43,902 nucleotides of DNA from Candidatus Gastranaerophilales bacterium (GTDB lineage: Bacteria > Cyanobacteriota > Vampirovibrionia > Gastranaerophilales > Gastranaerophilaceae). The position numbers and the translations under genes were made by a program. Below are positions 32,711 through 40,091 of the stretch, piece after piece. Positions within the stretch are counted from its first letter, which is position 1; every line of letters starts with the position of its first letter. The notes under the pieces are model-generated. The model had not been told where the DNA came from and did not search any database. It worked only from the letters and a program-made list of their open reading frames with translations. The DNA lies in NCBI GenBank assembly GCA_944325835.1, contig CALVBO010000012.1:1-43902 (forward strand), given 5' to 3'.

Positions 32711-35197
32711 TTATTTAACAACGATATTAACGAGTTTTTTCGGAACTACAATGACTTTTACGATTTCTTTTCCGTCGGTTAATTCTTTAACTTTCGGACT
32801 TTCAAGCGCAACGGACTTCAATTCGTCTTGTGAAAGTGCCTCATCGACCTCAATTTTATCCTTAACCTTGCCGTTAACCTGAACAACAAGAGTTATAGAA
32901 CTTGCTTTGGCAAGATTTTCATCCCACTTGCACCACGGTTCATCGTGGATTGAGCCCTTACCGCCCAGATCTGCCCAGGCTTCTTCAGTCAGGTGAACCG
33001 CAACCGGTGACATCAACTTAATCAGAGAAACAACAGCAAAACTCAAGACTGCTTTATCTTCCGCATTAAGCTCTTTTTTCTTTCCGCGCCATTCGTAAAT
33101 AGCGTTAGTAAGTTCGCGATATTTTGAAATTACTGTATTAAATTGGAAGTCGTTTGCTATATCGTTTGTTATACCTTTCATGGCGATATGAACATTTCTG
33201 ACCATATCGTCATTTTCTTTTGTAAGCGGGAATTCAAGTTTATAATCCAACGAAATATCGTCCGAATTTGACGCAATCAATCTCCAAACACGGTTAAGGA
33301 ACTTATAGCAGCCTTCGACACCGGCATCTGACCAATCAAAATCACGTGCCGGAGGAGAATCGGAAAGAATAAACAATCTTGCCGTGTCAGCCCCGTAGTT
33401 TTCAAATATTTCGTCAGGATCAACGGTGTTACCTTTAGATTTTGACATTTTAGAACCGTCTTTCAAGACCATACCTTGAGTCAAGAGGTTCTTGAACGGT
33501 TCGTCAAAGTCTAATAGACCTAAATCACGCAACGCTTTTGTGAAAAATCTTGAATAAAGCAGGTGAAGAATTGCGTGTTCGATACCGCCAACGTATTGAT
33601 CTACCGGCAGCCATTTATTAACTTTATCTTTTTCAAACGGTAAGTTTGAATTTTTCGGGTCTGAATATCTCAAATAATACCAGCTTGAGCAGACAAATGT
33701 ATCCATTGTATCGGTTTCGCGTCTTGCCTTACCTCCGCAGTGCGGGCAGGTTGTTTCCGCGAAAGTTTTTGAAGTTGTGATAGGTGATTTGCCGACTACC
33801 GAGAAATCTACATCTTTCGGCAGCAATACCGGTAATTGTTCTTCAGGTACAGGAACGATTCCGCATTTTTCGCAATAAACAACCGGAATAGGCGCGCCCC
33901 AGTAACGTTGACGGGAAATCAACCAGTCACGGAGCCTGTATTGTGTTTTGAATTCACCAAACCCTTCACGCACAGCCTTTTCTGTGATAGCTTTTTTAGC
34001 TTTTTCGTTAGGCATTCCGTTGAATTCTCCGGAATTAACAAGCACACCCGGTTCAGTATAGGCCGAATCCTTGCAGTCAGAAGGATTTTCCGGGTCCTGA
34101 ATAACGACTTTCATAGGGAGATTAAACTTTTTAGCAAAATCAAAGTCGCGCGTATCGTGTGTCGGAACCGCCATAACCGCACCAGTTCCGTACTCAACAA
34201 GCGCATAATCCGCAGTCCAGAGCGGGAAGGTTTCGCCTGTCAACGGATTTAAACAATGTGTGCCCAGCGGAACACCCGTTTTAACACGTTCTGTAGAAAG
34301 TCTTTCAATTTCTGTCATCTTGCGGGCATTTGCTCGGTATTCTTCAACTTTTGCCTTATTTTCAGCTGTTGTAAGACGTTCAATATCTTTATATTCAGGC
34401 GCAACTACCAGATAAGTAATACCGTAAGCGGTATCCGGTCTTGTTGTATAAACAGGAATTTCCAAATCCGAACCGTCCGGCATATCAACAACTTTGAATT
34501 TCAAAATTGCACCCTGAGATTTACCAATCCAGTTAGCCTGCATCGTTTTAACGTTATCACCCCAGCCCGGGAGTTTATCTAAATTCTCAAGCAAAACTTC
34601 TGCATAATCGGTGATTTTAAAGAACCATTGAGAAAGATATTTTTTCTCAACAACATGGTCGCATCTCCAGCATTTGCCGTCAATAACTTGTTCGTTAGCA
34701 AGAACTGTTCCACATTCTTCGCACCAGTTAACTGCCGCTTCTTTTTTGTAAGCCAGACCTTTTTTATAAAGCTGCAAGAAAAGCCATTGCGTCCATTTGT
34801 AGTAATCCGGTTTGCAGGTAGTAACTTCCCTGTTCCAATCATAAGAAAGTCCGAGCATTTTAAGCTGTTTTGTCATATACGCGATGTTTTCATCTGTCCA
34901 AACTTCCGGATTAGCGCCGTGTTTCATCGCAGCGTTTTCGGCAGGAAGCCCGAAACTGTCCCAGCCCATCGGGTGAAGAACATTATACCCCTGCGCCTTT
35001 TTAAAGCGTGCGATTACGTCTGTAATCGTATAGTTTCTGACATGCCCCATGTGCAGCTTGCCTGACGGGTACGGAAACATTGAAAGCGCGTAATATTTCG
35101 GCTTGTCTGAATTATCATCAACGTGGAAAGTGTTATTTTCTTCCCAAACTTTTTGCCATTTTTTCTCTATTTCCTGAGGAAAATAATTCTCTTTCAT
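32711..35197 (-). CDS. leuS: Leucyl-tRNA synthetase
   Basis: LeuS charges tRNA-Leu. The 828-residue class I synthetase shows FPYPSGKLHMGHVRNY (HIGH motif, about residues 41-56), the CP1 editing domain with TTRPDTAYGITYLVVAPE and YGTGAVMAVPTHDTRDF, and GSKMSKSKGNTVDP (KMSKS, about 584). A zinc-knuckle-like pair CEKCG/CPHCGG and a C-terminal domain ending VNIVVK complete it. The gene stands alone. AGGGAG lies seven bases before the ATG. Confidence 0.98.
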   Translation of the reverse strand: MKENYFPQEIEKKWQKVWEENNTFHVDDNSDKPKYYALSMFPYPSGKLHMGHVRNYTITDVIARFKKAQGYNVLHPMGWDSFGLPAENAAMKHGANPEVWTDENIAYMTKQLKMLGLSYDWNREVTTCKPDYYKWTQWLFLQLYKKGLAYKKEAAVNWCEECGTVLANEQVIDGKCWRCDHVVEKKYLSQWFFKITDYAEVLLENLDKLPGWGDNVKTMQANWIGKSQGAILKFKVVDMPDGSDLEIPVYTTRPDTAYGITYLVVAPEYKDIERLTTAENKAKVEEYRANARKMTEIERLSTERVKTGVPLGTHCLNPLTGETFPLWTADYALVEYGTGAVMAVPTHDTRDFDFAKKFNLPMKVVIQDPENPSDCKDSAYTEPGVLVNSGEFNGMPNEKAKKAITEKAVREGFGEFKTQYRLRDWLISRQRYWGAPIPVVYCEKCGIVPVPEEQLPVLLPKDVDFSVVGKSPITTSKTFAETTCPHCGGKARRETDTMDTFVCSSWYYLRYSDPKNSNLPFEKDKVNKWLPVDQYVGGIEHAILHLLYSRFFTKALRDLGLLDFDEPFKNLLTQGMVLKDGSKMSKSKGNTVDPDEIFENYGADTARLFILSDSPPARDFDWSDAGVEGCYKFLNRVWRLIASNSDDISLDYKLEFPLTKENDDMVRNVHIAMKGITNDIANDFQFNTVISKYRELTNAIYEWRGKKKELNAEDKAVLSFAVVSLIKLMSPVAVHLTEEAWADLGGKGSIHDEPWCKWDENLAKASSITLVVQVNGKVKDKIEVDEALSQDELKSVALESPKVKELTDGKEIVKVIVVPKKLVNIVVK

Positions 35198-35239
35198 TTA
35201 CTAAATCTCCCTAACTTTCAGGGTAAATGTAGCATGAAA

Positions 35240-35263
35240 AAAGGGCGGGGTCAACCGCCCTTT
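35240..35263 (-). terminator. Terminator of pilin-like gene B
   Basis: AAAGGGCGG (35240-35248) pairs with CCGCCCTTT (35255-35263) around GGTCAA and continues on the minus strand into a T tract. It lies two bases beyond the stop of the pilin-like gene and before leuS. Confidence 0.88.
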
Positions 35264-35265
35264 AC

Positions 35266-36327
35266 TTATCTTTTTACACACCAAACACCGGTCGTGGAAT
35301 ATGTACGTGCGAATTTATAGGTATAACCACCAACAGGATCTATAAATAAACCATACCCTGTTTCAGGAACGTGTGAAGACCATTTCCAGTTCGCAGAGAT
35401 CCCAGATAATTGCCTATTATAAATTAGCGAATATAATTCTTCACGAGATGGAACTCTTGTTTCTGGATCATTAGCCTTACATGCTTGACCTGCATTCAAC
35501 TGAGAAACATTGTTAGAAGCCACCGACAAGGCCGGCATCGGTGCCACAACCATGGGATCAGTAGGATAAATTGCCGTTATGAATCCAATATCTTTTCCAA
35601 CGGTATTTGGCCCTTTAGAACCATTTAAATCATACACAAAATTTGCACACATTTTAGGCCATATATAATAACTGCCCTTCTCATTCATATCCGCCATACA
35701 CTGTGGATTATAATAAACTAAAATACTCTCACCATTAGAAGTTTCAAAAGCTGCGGACTTAGTATCAAGAACAGACGCATAACTTGGAGCATTCCAGCCT
35801 GTAGCACTTAAAAACATGCTATTTAATTCACTCAATGTTGTTGGAATAGAACTAATCAAACTCCCATTAGGTGCATTAATTTGAGAAGGAATACCACAAT
35901 CTTCTAAATGTTCATTATCACAAATATTATTTATCTTCAAAACCTTGGCAAGTCCAGCTGTGACAAAGGTTTCAGCAGCAGTATCCACCGCATCACCTGC
36001 GCCAGAAGAACTTTCTTCAGTTAATGTTCCATAACCATTCAAAGACGGCATAAGAGCTATAGCCTGTGAAAATCTTGCATACAAAGCCTTTCTTTGCGTA
36101 TTCCAAGTCCGCTCATTAATATTCCCTGTTAAACTTGGTAACGTTATCGCCGCTACAACGCCAATTATCGTCAGGGATAAGAGAATTTCCGCCATGGTAA
36201 AGGCACTCATACAGACTATACCCTTAACTGTCATTCCGAACTTGTTTCGGAATCTGTCCAACGACACTGATAGCTCGCACCGCTGAACAGACCCTGAATC
36301 AAGTTCAGGGTGACAGATACTTTTCAC
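35266..36327 (-). CDS. Pilin-like protein, copy B; reading frame separated from its leader by a G11 tract
   Basis: The pilin part begins SAFTMAEILLSLTIIGVVAA and continues with the same N-terminal block as copy A. The C-terminal domain has TRVPSREELYSLIYN and ends GVWCVKR, so it is a divergent member of the same lectin-like fold. As assembled, the open frame starts at a GTG at 36327 without a ribosome-binding site, and its first ~35 residues (CHPELDSGSVQRC, RNKFGMT) are translated palindromic repeats. The conserved start with good RBS is at 36458, in a different frame because of the G11 tract at 36415-36425. One extra G would join the two into a 397-residue ORF. The residue before FTMAEI is Ala, not Gly. 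A start at the ATG of MSAFTMAEI is possible but has no RBS. Confidence 0.7.
   Translation of the reverse strand: MKSICHPELDSGSVQRCELSVSLDRFRNKFGMTVKGIVCMSAFTMAEILLSLTIIGVVAAITLPSLTGNINERTWNTQRKALYARFSQAIALMPSLNGYGTLTEESSSGAGDAVDTAAETFVTAGLAKVLKINNICDNEHLEDCGIPSQINAPNGSLISSIPTTLSELNSMFLSATGWNAPSYASVLDTKSAAFETSNGESILVYYNPQCMADMNEKGSYYIWPKMCANFVYDLNGSKGPNTVGKDIGFITAIYPTDPMVVAPMPALSVASNNVSQLNAGQACKANDPETRVPSREELYSLIYNRQLSGISANWKWSSHVPETGYGLFIDPVGGYTYKFARTYSTTGVWCVKR
36230..36316. repeat. Composite palindromic element inside pilin-like gene B
   Basis: Two palindromes, TTCCGAA/TTCGGAA (36234-36252) and CCCTGAA/TTCAGGG (36292-36310), are flanked by TGTCA at the left and TGACA at the right. On the coding strand it reads as CHPELDSGSVQRC...FRNKFGMT. 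Translated palindromic units like this recall the Rickettsia palindromic elements, which insert in frame into genes. Confidence 0.75.
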
Positions 36328-36330
36328 ATT

Positions 36331-36372
36331 ATCGCTCTGTGCCTCTGCTCGCTCGCGCAGTTCAAAATGACA
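36331..36372. repeat. Dispersed repeat, orientation 1 (about 42 bp)
   Basis: The core gcctctgctcgctcgcgcag occurs here and, as its reverse complement, at 43819-43859. Here the unit reads out as CHFELRERAEAQSDN in the leader of pilin-like gene B; at 43819 the opposite orientation reads as LVPLLARAVQHDN in gene C. Confidence 0.75.
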
Positions 36373-36404
36373 ATTATAGGCTTTCGACTCCTCAATTGTG
36401 CCTG

Positions 36405-36458
36405 TTAAAAGAGGCCCCCCCCCCCTGCTATGATGCTTACACTTTTAATTTCTTTCAT
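36405..36458 (-). CDS. Leader ORF of pilin-like gene B (17 residues, off-phase form)
   Basis: ATG 36458 has the family RBS GAAAGGA seven bases upstream and a promoter at 36540-36568. The assembled reading is MKEIKSVSIIAGGGGLF then TAA. The MK...SVSI part matches the leader at the left edge of the window (1-32), so this start is likely authentic. The four Gly are encoded by the G11 tract. With 12 G the frame runs without a stop into the pilin coding sequence ending at 35266. With 10 G it stops after a further eight codons. Confidence 0.6.
   Translation of the reverse strand: MKEIKSVSIIAGGGGLF
36415..36425. repeat. C11/G11 homopolymer between leader and pilin domain
   Basis: Eleven C on the plus strand (G on the coding strand) follow codon 11 of the leader ORF starting at 36458. 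The frame downstream is open in the pilin frame only for 12 G (or 9, 15). It is the candidate switch of pilin-like gene B. Confidence 0.95.
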
Positions 36459-36539
36459 TTTTCTATCCTTTCTCCGGGAATTCACCCGGGTCTAATTTTG
36501 ATACCGGCCTGACCGCCGGTCCTTTCTTTATACATTTTC

Positions 36540-36568
36540 ATTATGCTACATGTTTTAGGCGATGTCAA
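36540..36568 (-). promoter_or_regulatory. Sigma-70-type promoter of pilin-like gene B
   Basis: Read on the minus strand, a consensus TTGACA (36568-36563) and CATAAT (36545-36540) are 17 bases apart. Transcription would start near 36533, leaving a ~75-base leader before ATG 36458. The leader contains two possible hairpins: ACCGGC/GCCGGT (36503-36520) and a CCCGGG/CCCGG pair (36475-36491). Confidence 0.75.
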
Positions 36569-36631
36569 TAGTTGAAAATTAGGGACTTTAATGCTATCAT
36601 TGGTTTGAAATATGTTTTGGAATTTTATTGA

Positions 36632-38839
36632 ATGGTAGGAAATACTAAAAAATTATCTATAGCTTTTTACTGGCATATGCATCAGCCTGTGTATCAGCTT
36701 ACGCCTGACAGCGATTACATTATGCCGTGGACAAGACTGCACGCGGTCAAGGATTACCTTGATATGCTCACCATTATCAAAAATTACAAAAATATCAAAC
36801 TTAACTTTAATATAGTTCCGATACTTATTGATTCTTTTATCAGATACGGTCAAAAAGACTTTCACGACATACATTCAAGGATTTCGGTCAAGCCCGTTGA
36901 AGAGCTGACAGATGAAGATAAAAACTTTATTATAAACAACTTCTTTGACGCAAATTATCAATATATGATTATGCCGTTCAAGGAATACGACAGACTTATT
37001 CATAAATACCAGTTCACAAAAGATATAAACGAATTTACGCTGCAGGAATATTCCGACCTGATGGCGCTGTTTAACCTTGCCTGGATTGACTCTTCCCACC
37101 AGAAATATTATCCGGAGTTGAAAGTTTTATACAAAAAGGGTTCGGGCTACACGCTTGAGGACAGGCGGCAAATTATAGAAATTCAGCGCGATATAATCCG
37201 AAAAATCATTCCGACATTCAAAAAATATCTTGAAGAAGGCAGAATTGAAATTTCAACCAGCCCGCACTATCACCCGATTTTACCTATTTTAGTTGATATC
37301 GCAGATGTTTCGACGAACCCGAACGGAGATTTGCCGCTGACGCTGGGGATGAAAAAAGACGCCGAAAACCAGATAAAAGAGGCGATTCAAATTATTGAGG
37401 ACGCGTTCGGCATAACCCCGAAAGGTATCTGGCCGTCTGAACATTGCATCAGCAATAAAACCCTGAAACTTTTGAGCGATTTGGGTATCAAATGGACGAT
37501 TTCGGATGAAGGTGTTCTTTCTAACTCCATAAAATTTGATTTTGTGAGAGATTTTAACGGCAACCTTGAAAACCCTTATCCGCTTTTAAAAGTCTATAAC
37601 TACAAGGGCAACAAATCCGATATCAAAGTTATTTTCAGAGAAGCAATTTTCCCAAATCTTATCAGCTTTGAATACCCGAACCACGATTCTGAACGGGTCG
37701 CTGTAGACCTTTATGACAGGATTAAAACTATACAAAATAAAATTCAAAACTCGCCGGATCAAACGCACCTTCTGACAATTGCTATGGACTGCGAAAACTG
37801 CTGGGAAAACTACACAAAAGACGGCGCGGTTTTCCTGAATAAACTTTACGAACTGATAAATAACGATGATACGCTGGAGACAGTTTTAATCAGCGATTAT
37901 ATTGAAAAAGAACGGCATTTGAAAGAAATCAACAGCATAAAGGCCGGCTCGTGGATTAATCAGGATTTCAAACTCTGGATTGATGAGCCGCTCAAAAACC
38001 TTGCCTGGACGTACCTGAAACAGGTTAAAGATGATTTTGAGAACTTCGTCCGCCTAGACCCGAATAACGAAAACATTGAACGAGCAAGAAGAGAACTATA
38101 TGTATGCCAGGGCAGCGACTGGTTCTGGTGGTTTGGTGAACCAAACGATTCGGGACACGATAACATTTTTGATTACCTGTTCCGCATGCACCTTAAAAAT
38201 GTTTATGAATTTATGGGGCAAACTCCGCCGGCTTGCCTTGATACACAATTAATCCAGGCCTTGGAAGATCATCTGCTTGAAAATGATTTAAACCCTATTC
38301 TTCCGGCCTCAAACGGGATGAACTTCCTTGAACTTTCCGACGGCCCGGTGCTTCAGGAAACAAAAATCTTTGACAGAATAGGCTACAGCTGTGACTCTAC
38401 AAGTTTCTATTTAAAATTTTATCTCAACGAATATCTTGTAAACAATCCGTCAAAATACATTCAGACTTTTCAGGCATACATATATATGCGCAACGCCACG
38501 AAAAAGCACCATTTATCGCACATCAGGCTTATAAATAAGAACGATAACATACTGCCGGTTTGCAAAGAAAAGTTCCATAACGAATTACAACTGACAGTCG
38601 ACAATGGTGTATTGAAATTTTCACGTCTGGCATACGCTATTCAAAGCGGATTATGGAGTCTGCAATCCAATAAAGATTTTGCCATCAGCCATGAAAAAAC
38701 AATAGATGTCACAATTCCTTTTGACAATATTGGTATCGCCCACGGAGAAGAACTGGAGTTTGTTATTGCACAATCAAAATTAGGCGTACTGGATTCAGTA
38801 ACGCCTAATGAAGTTCTGTTAAAAGTTAAAAGGAACTAA
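36632..38839 (+). CDS. Glycoside hydrolase family 57 protein
   Basis: GH57 enzymes act on alpha-glucans (alpha-amylase, amylopullulanase or branching enzyme activities). The 735-residue protein opens LSIAFYWHMHQPVYQ (motif 1). It has PKGIWPSEHCIS with the nucleophile Glu near residue 270, WTISDEGVL with the acid Asp near 292, and AMDCENCWENY, all in order. A C-terminal domain of ~250 residues (from about 480) is beta-rich and seen in the longer members. No signal peptide, so it acts on internal glycogen or maltodextrin. Single gene; the RBS is weak. The precise activity is not certain. Confidence 0.88.
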   Translation: MVGNTKKLSIAFYWHMHQPVYQLTPDSDYIMPWTRLHAVKDYLDMLTIIKNYKNIKLNFNIVPILIDSFIRYGQKDFHDIHSRISVKPVEELTDEDKNFIINNFFDANYQYMIMPFKEYDRLIHKYQFTKDINEFTLQEYSDLMALFNLAWIDSSHQKYYPELKVLYKKGSGYTLEDRRQIIEIQRDIIRKIIPTFKKYLEEGRIEISTSPHYHPILPILVDIADVSTNPNGDLPLTLGMKKDAENQIKEAIQIIEDAFGITPKGIWPSEHCISNKTLKLLSDLGIKWTISDEGVLSNSIKFDFVRDFNGNLENPYPLLKVYNYKGNKSDIKVIFREAIFPNLISFEYPNHDSERVAVDLYDRIKTIQNKIQNSPDQTHLLTIAMDCENCWENYTKDGAVFLNKLYELINNDDTLETVLISDYIEKERHLKEINSIKAGSWINQDFKLWIDEPLKNLAWTYLKQVKDDFENFVRLDPNNENIERARRELYVCQGSDWFWWFGEPNDSGHDNIFDYLFRMHLKNVYEFMGQTPPACLDTQLIQALEDHLLENDLNPILPASNGMNFLELSDGPVLQETKIFDRIGYSCDSTSFYLKFYLNEYLVNNPSKYIQTFQAYIYMRNATKKHHLSHIRLINKNDNILPVCKEKFHNELQLTVDNGVLKFSRLAYAIQSGLWSLQSNKDFAISHEKTIDVTIPFDNIGIAHGEELEFVIAQSKLGVLDSVTPNEVLLKVKRN

Positions 38840-38880
38840 AAATATTCCAACAAACCCGCGGGTCAGGAGAACTGCCCTGC

Positions 38881-39540
38881 TTAGTCCTTTTGACAGGTAG
38901 CAACCACAGATGCCGCAAGAGCAATCGCACCGGCAATCAAGCCGCCTTTAATCATACGTTCGTTTTTAATAGTTTTCATTGCGCTGGTAATAGCTTCGTG
39001 AGCCTGTTCTGATATTGTAGTGCCGGCTTTAACGAGTTTTTTCTTCTTGTCAAAACCGTCTTTTATCAACGCTTTTGCTTCCGCATCACTTGTATTTGTT
39101 TTTAACATGAACTGTTTGCCATCGTCAGAGAATTTAAGTTCGCCGTTTTCTGCGATTTTCTTATCAACAATTTCTTTCAATTTAGCGCCCATGCCGGAAA
39201 CATTTTTGCCTGTTTTTTCGTCTTTAAATTGTTCACGTTTGATTTCTAAGAAATCACCGTATCTGTTAAAGAATTTGTCAATTTGTTCGTTGTTAGGATT
39301 AAAGCCTTTTGTTTTCGGATAAATTGTATCAAGATAATCTTTTGCACTTGCAGCATTAACGAGGTTAAAAAGTTTACCGCCGTTCATTTCTTTAGCAACT
39401 TCTTTAACAAATCTGTCAGAATTTGCTTCACCTTTAGCGTTAACAAAAGGTTTATAATATCCTGCGGCAACACCTGCGCCGACACCGGCAATTGTACTTG
39501 CTGCTATAATTCCCGTACGATTTTGATTATTTACCTGCAT
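38881..39540 (-). CDS. Unknown protein with hydrophobic ends
   Basis: I cannot place this 219-residue protein in a family. It begins with a hydrophobic glycine/alanine-rich segment (about 9-29, GIIAASTIAGVGAGVAAGYY), and ends with another (about 195-213, GGLIAGAIALAASVVAT), with a lysine-rich soluble part between (KLKEIVDKKIAENGELKFSDDGKQFML). It resembles lineage-specific membrane-associated proteins that I have seen in this group of gut bacteria. I use ATG 39540 because GGAGAAAT lies just upstream; an in-frame TTG at 39552 is within the RBS. Gene order alaS-dut-this gene suggests a possible common transcript. Confidence 0.6.
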   Translation of the reverse strand: MQVNNQNRTGIIAASTIAGVGAGVAAGYYKPFVNAKGEANSDRFVKEVAKEMNGGKLFNLVNAASAKDYLDTIYPKTKGFNPNNEQIDKFFNRYGDFLEIKREQFKDEKTGKNVSGMGAKLKEIVDKKIAENGELKFSDDGKQFMLKTNTSDAEAKALIKDGFDKKKKLVKAGTTISEQAHEAITSAMKTIKNERMIKGGLIAGAIALAASVVATCQKD

Positions 39541-39635
39541 ACATTTCTCCAATCTAAAGAAAACTACACACTTAATCTAAACTCAAACATAATTTTTTTT
39601 GCCAGTTTAAGCAAAAATTTTACAATTGTTAATAT

Positions 39636-40073
39636 TTATTTACCGGTAGAACCGAAACCGCCTTCTCCGCGGACGGTGTCAGTGAGTTCTGTTACAACTT
39701 CAATTTTTGCCTGTTCATATTTTGCAATAATCATTTGCGCAACACGTTCCCCCGGTTGAATTACATAAGACTGATTTGAAAGATTAACGATAGGAATACA
39801 AACTTCACCTCTGTAATCCTCATCAATCGTACCGACACAGTTAATAAGGCTTATGCCGTGCTTAATCGAGAGTCCGGAACGCGGTCTGATTTGAGCTTCA
39901 TAGCCGTGTTCAAGCTCGATTTTCAAACCTGTCGGAATAAGTTTGCGTTCTAACGGTTTCAGAACAACCGGTTCAGAAATCGCAGCACACAAATCCATGC
40001 CTGCCGCGCCTTCTGTCTTATATTCCGGCACATTTACATTGTGCGCTAAACGTTGAATTTTTAATACTGTCAT
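39636..40073 (-). CDS. dut: Deoxyuridine 5'-triphosphate nucleotidohydrolase
   Basis: Dut hydrolyses dUTP to dUMP and PPi, keeping uracil out of DNA and providing the thymidylate precursor. The 145-residue trimeric type has all five motifs: AGMDLCA (1), RPRSGLS (2), GTIDEDYRGE (3), GERVAQMII (4) and RGEGGFGSTG (5). GGAGAA lies seven bases before the ATG. It follows alaS by 18 bases and is probably co-transcribed. Confidence 0.97.
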   Translation of the reverse strand: MTVLKIQRLAHNVNVPEYKTEGAAGMDLCAAISEPVVLKPLERKLIPTGLKIELEHGYEAQIRPRSGLSIKHGISLINCVGTIDEDYRGEVCIPIVNLSNQSYVIQPGERVAQMIIAKYEQAKIEVVTELTDTVRGEGGFGSTGK

Positions 40074-40091
40074 AAAATTATTCTCCTTTAA

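Noticed and set aside
33836-35065. Three plus-strand open frames of 108-145 codons opposite leuS
   Set aside because: All lie within leuS on the other strand, whose motifs are complete; composition (many Phe, Cys, Arg) is shadow-like.
35266-36327. Taking 36327 (GTG) as the true start of pilin-like gene B
   Set aside because: No RBS, and the first residues come from repeat sequence; the conserved family leader with RBS and promoter is at 36458.
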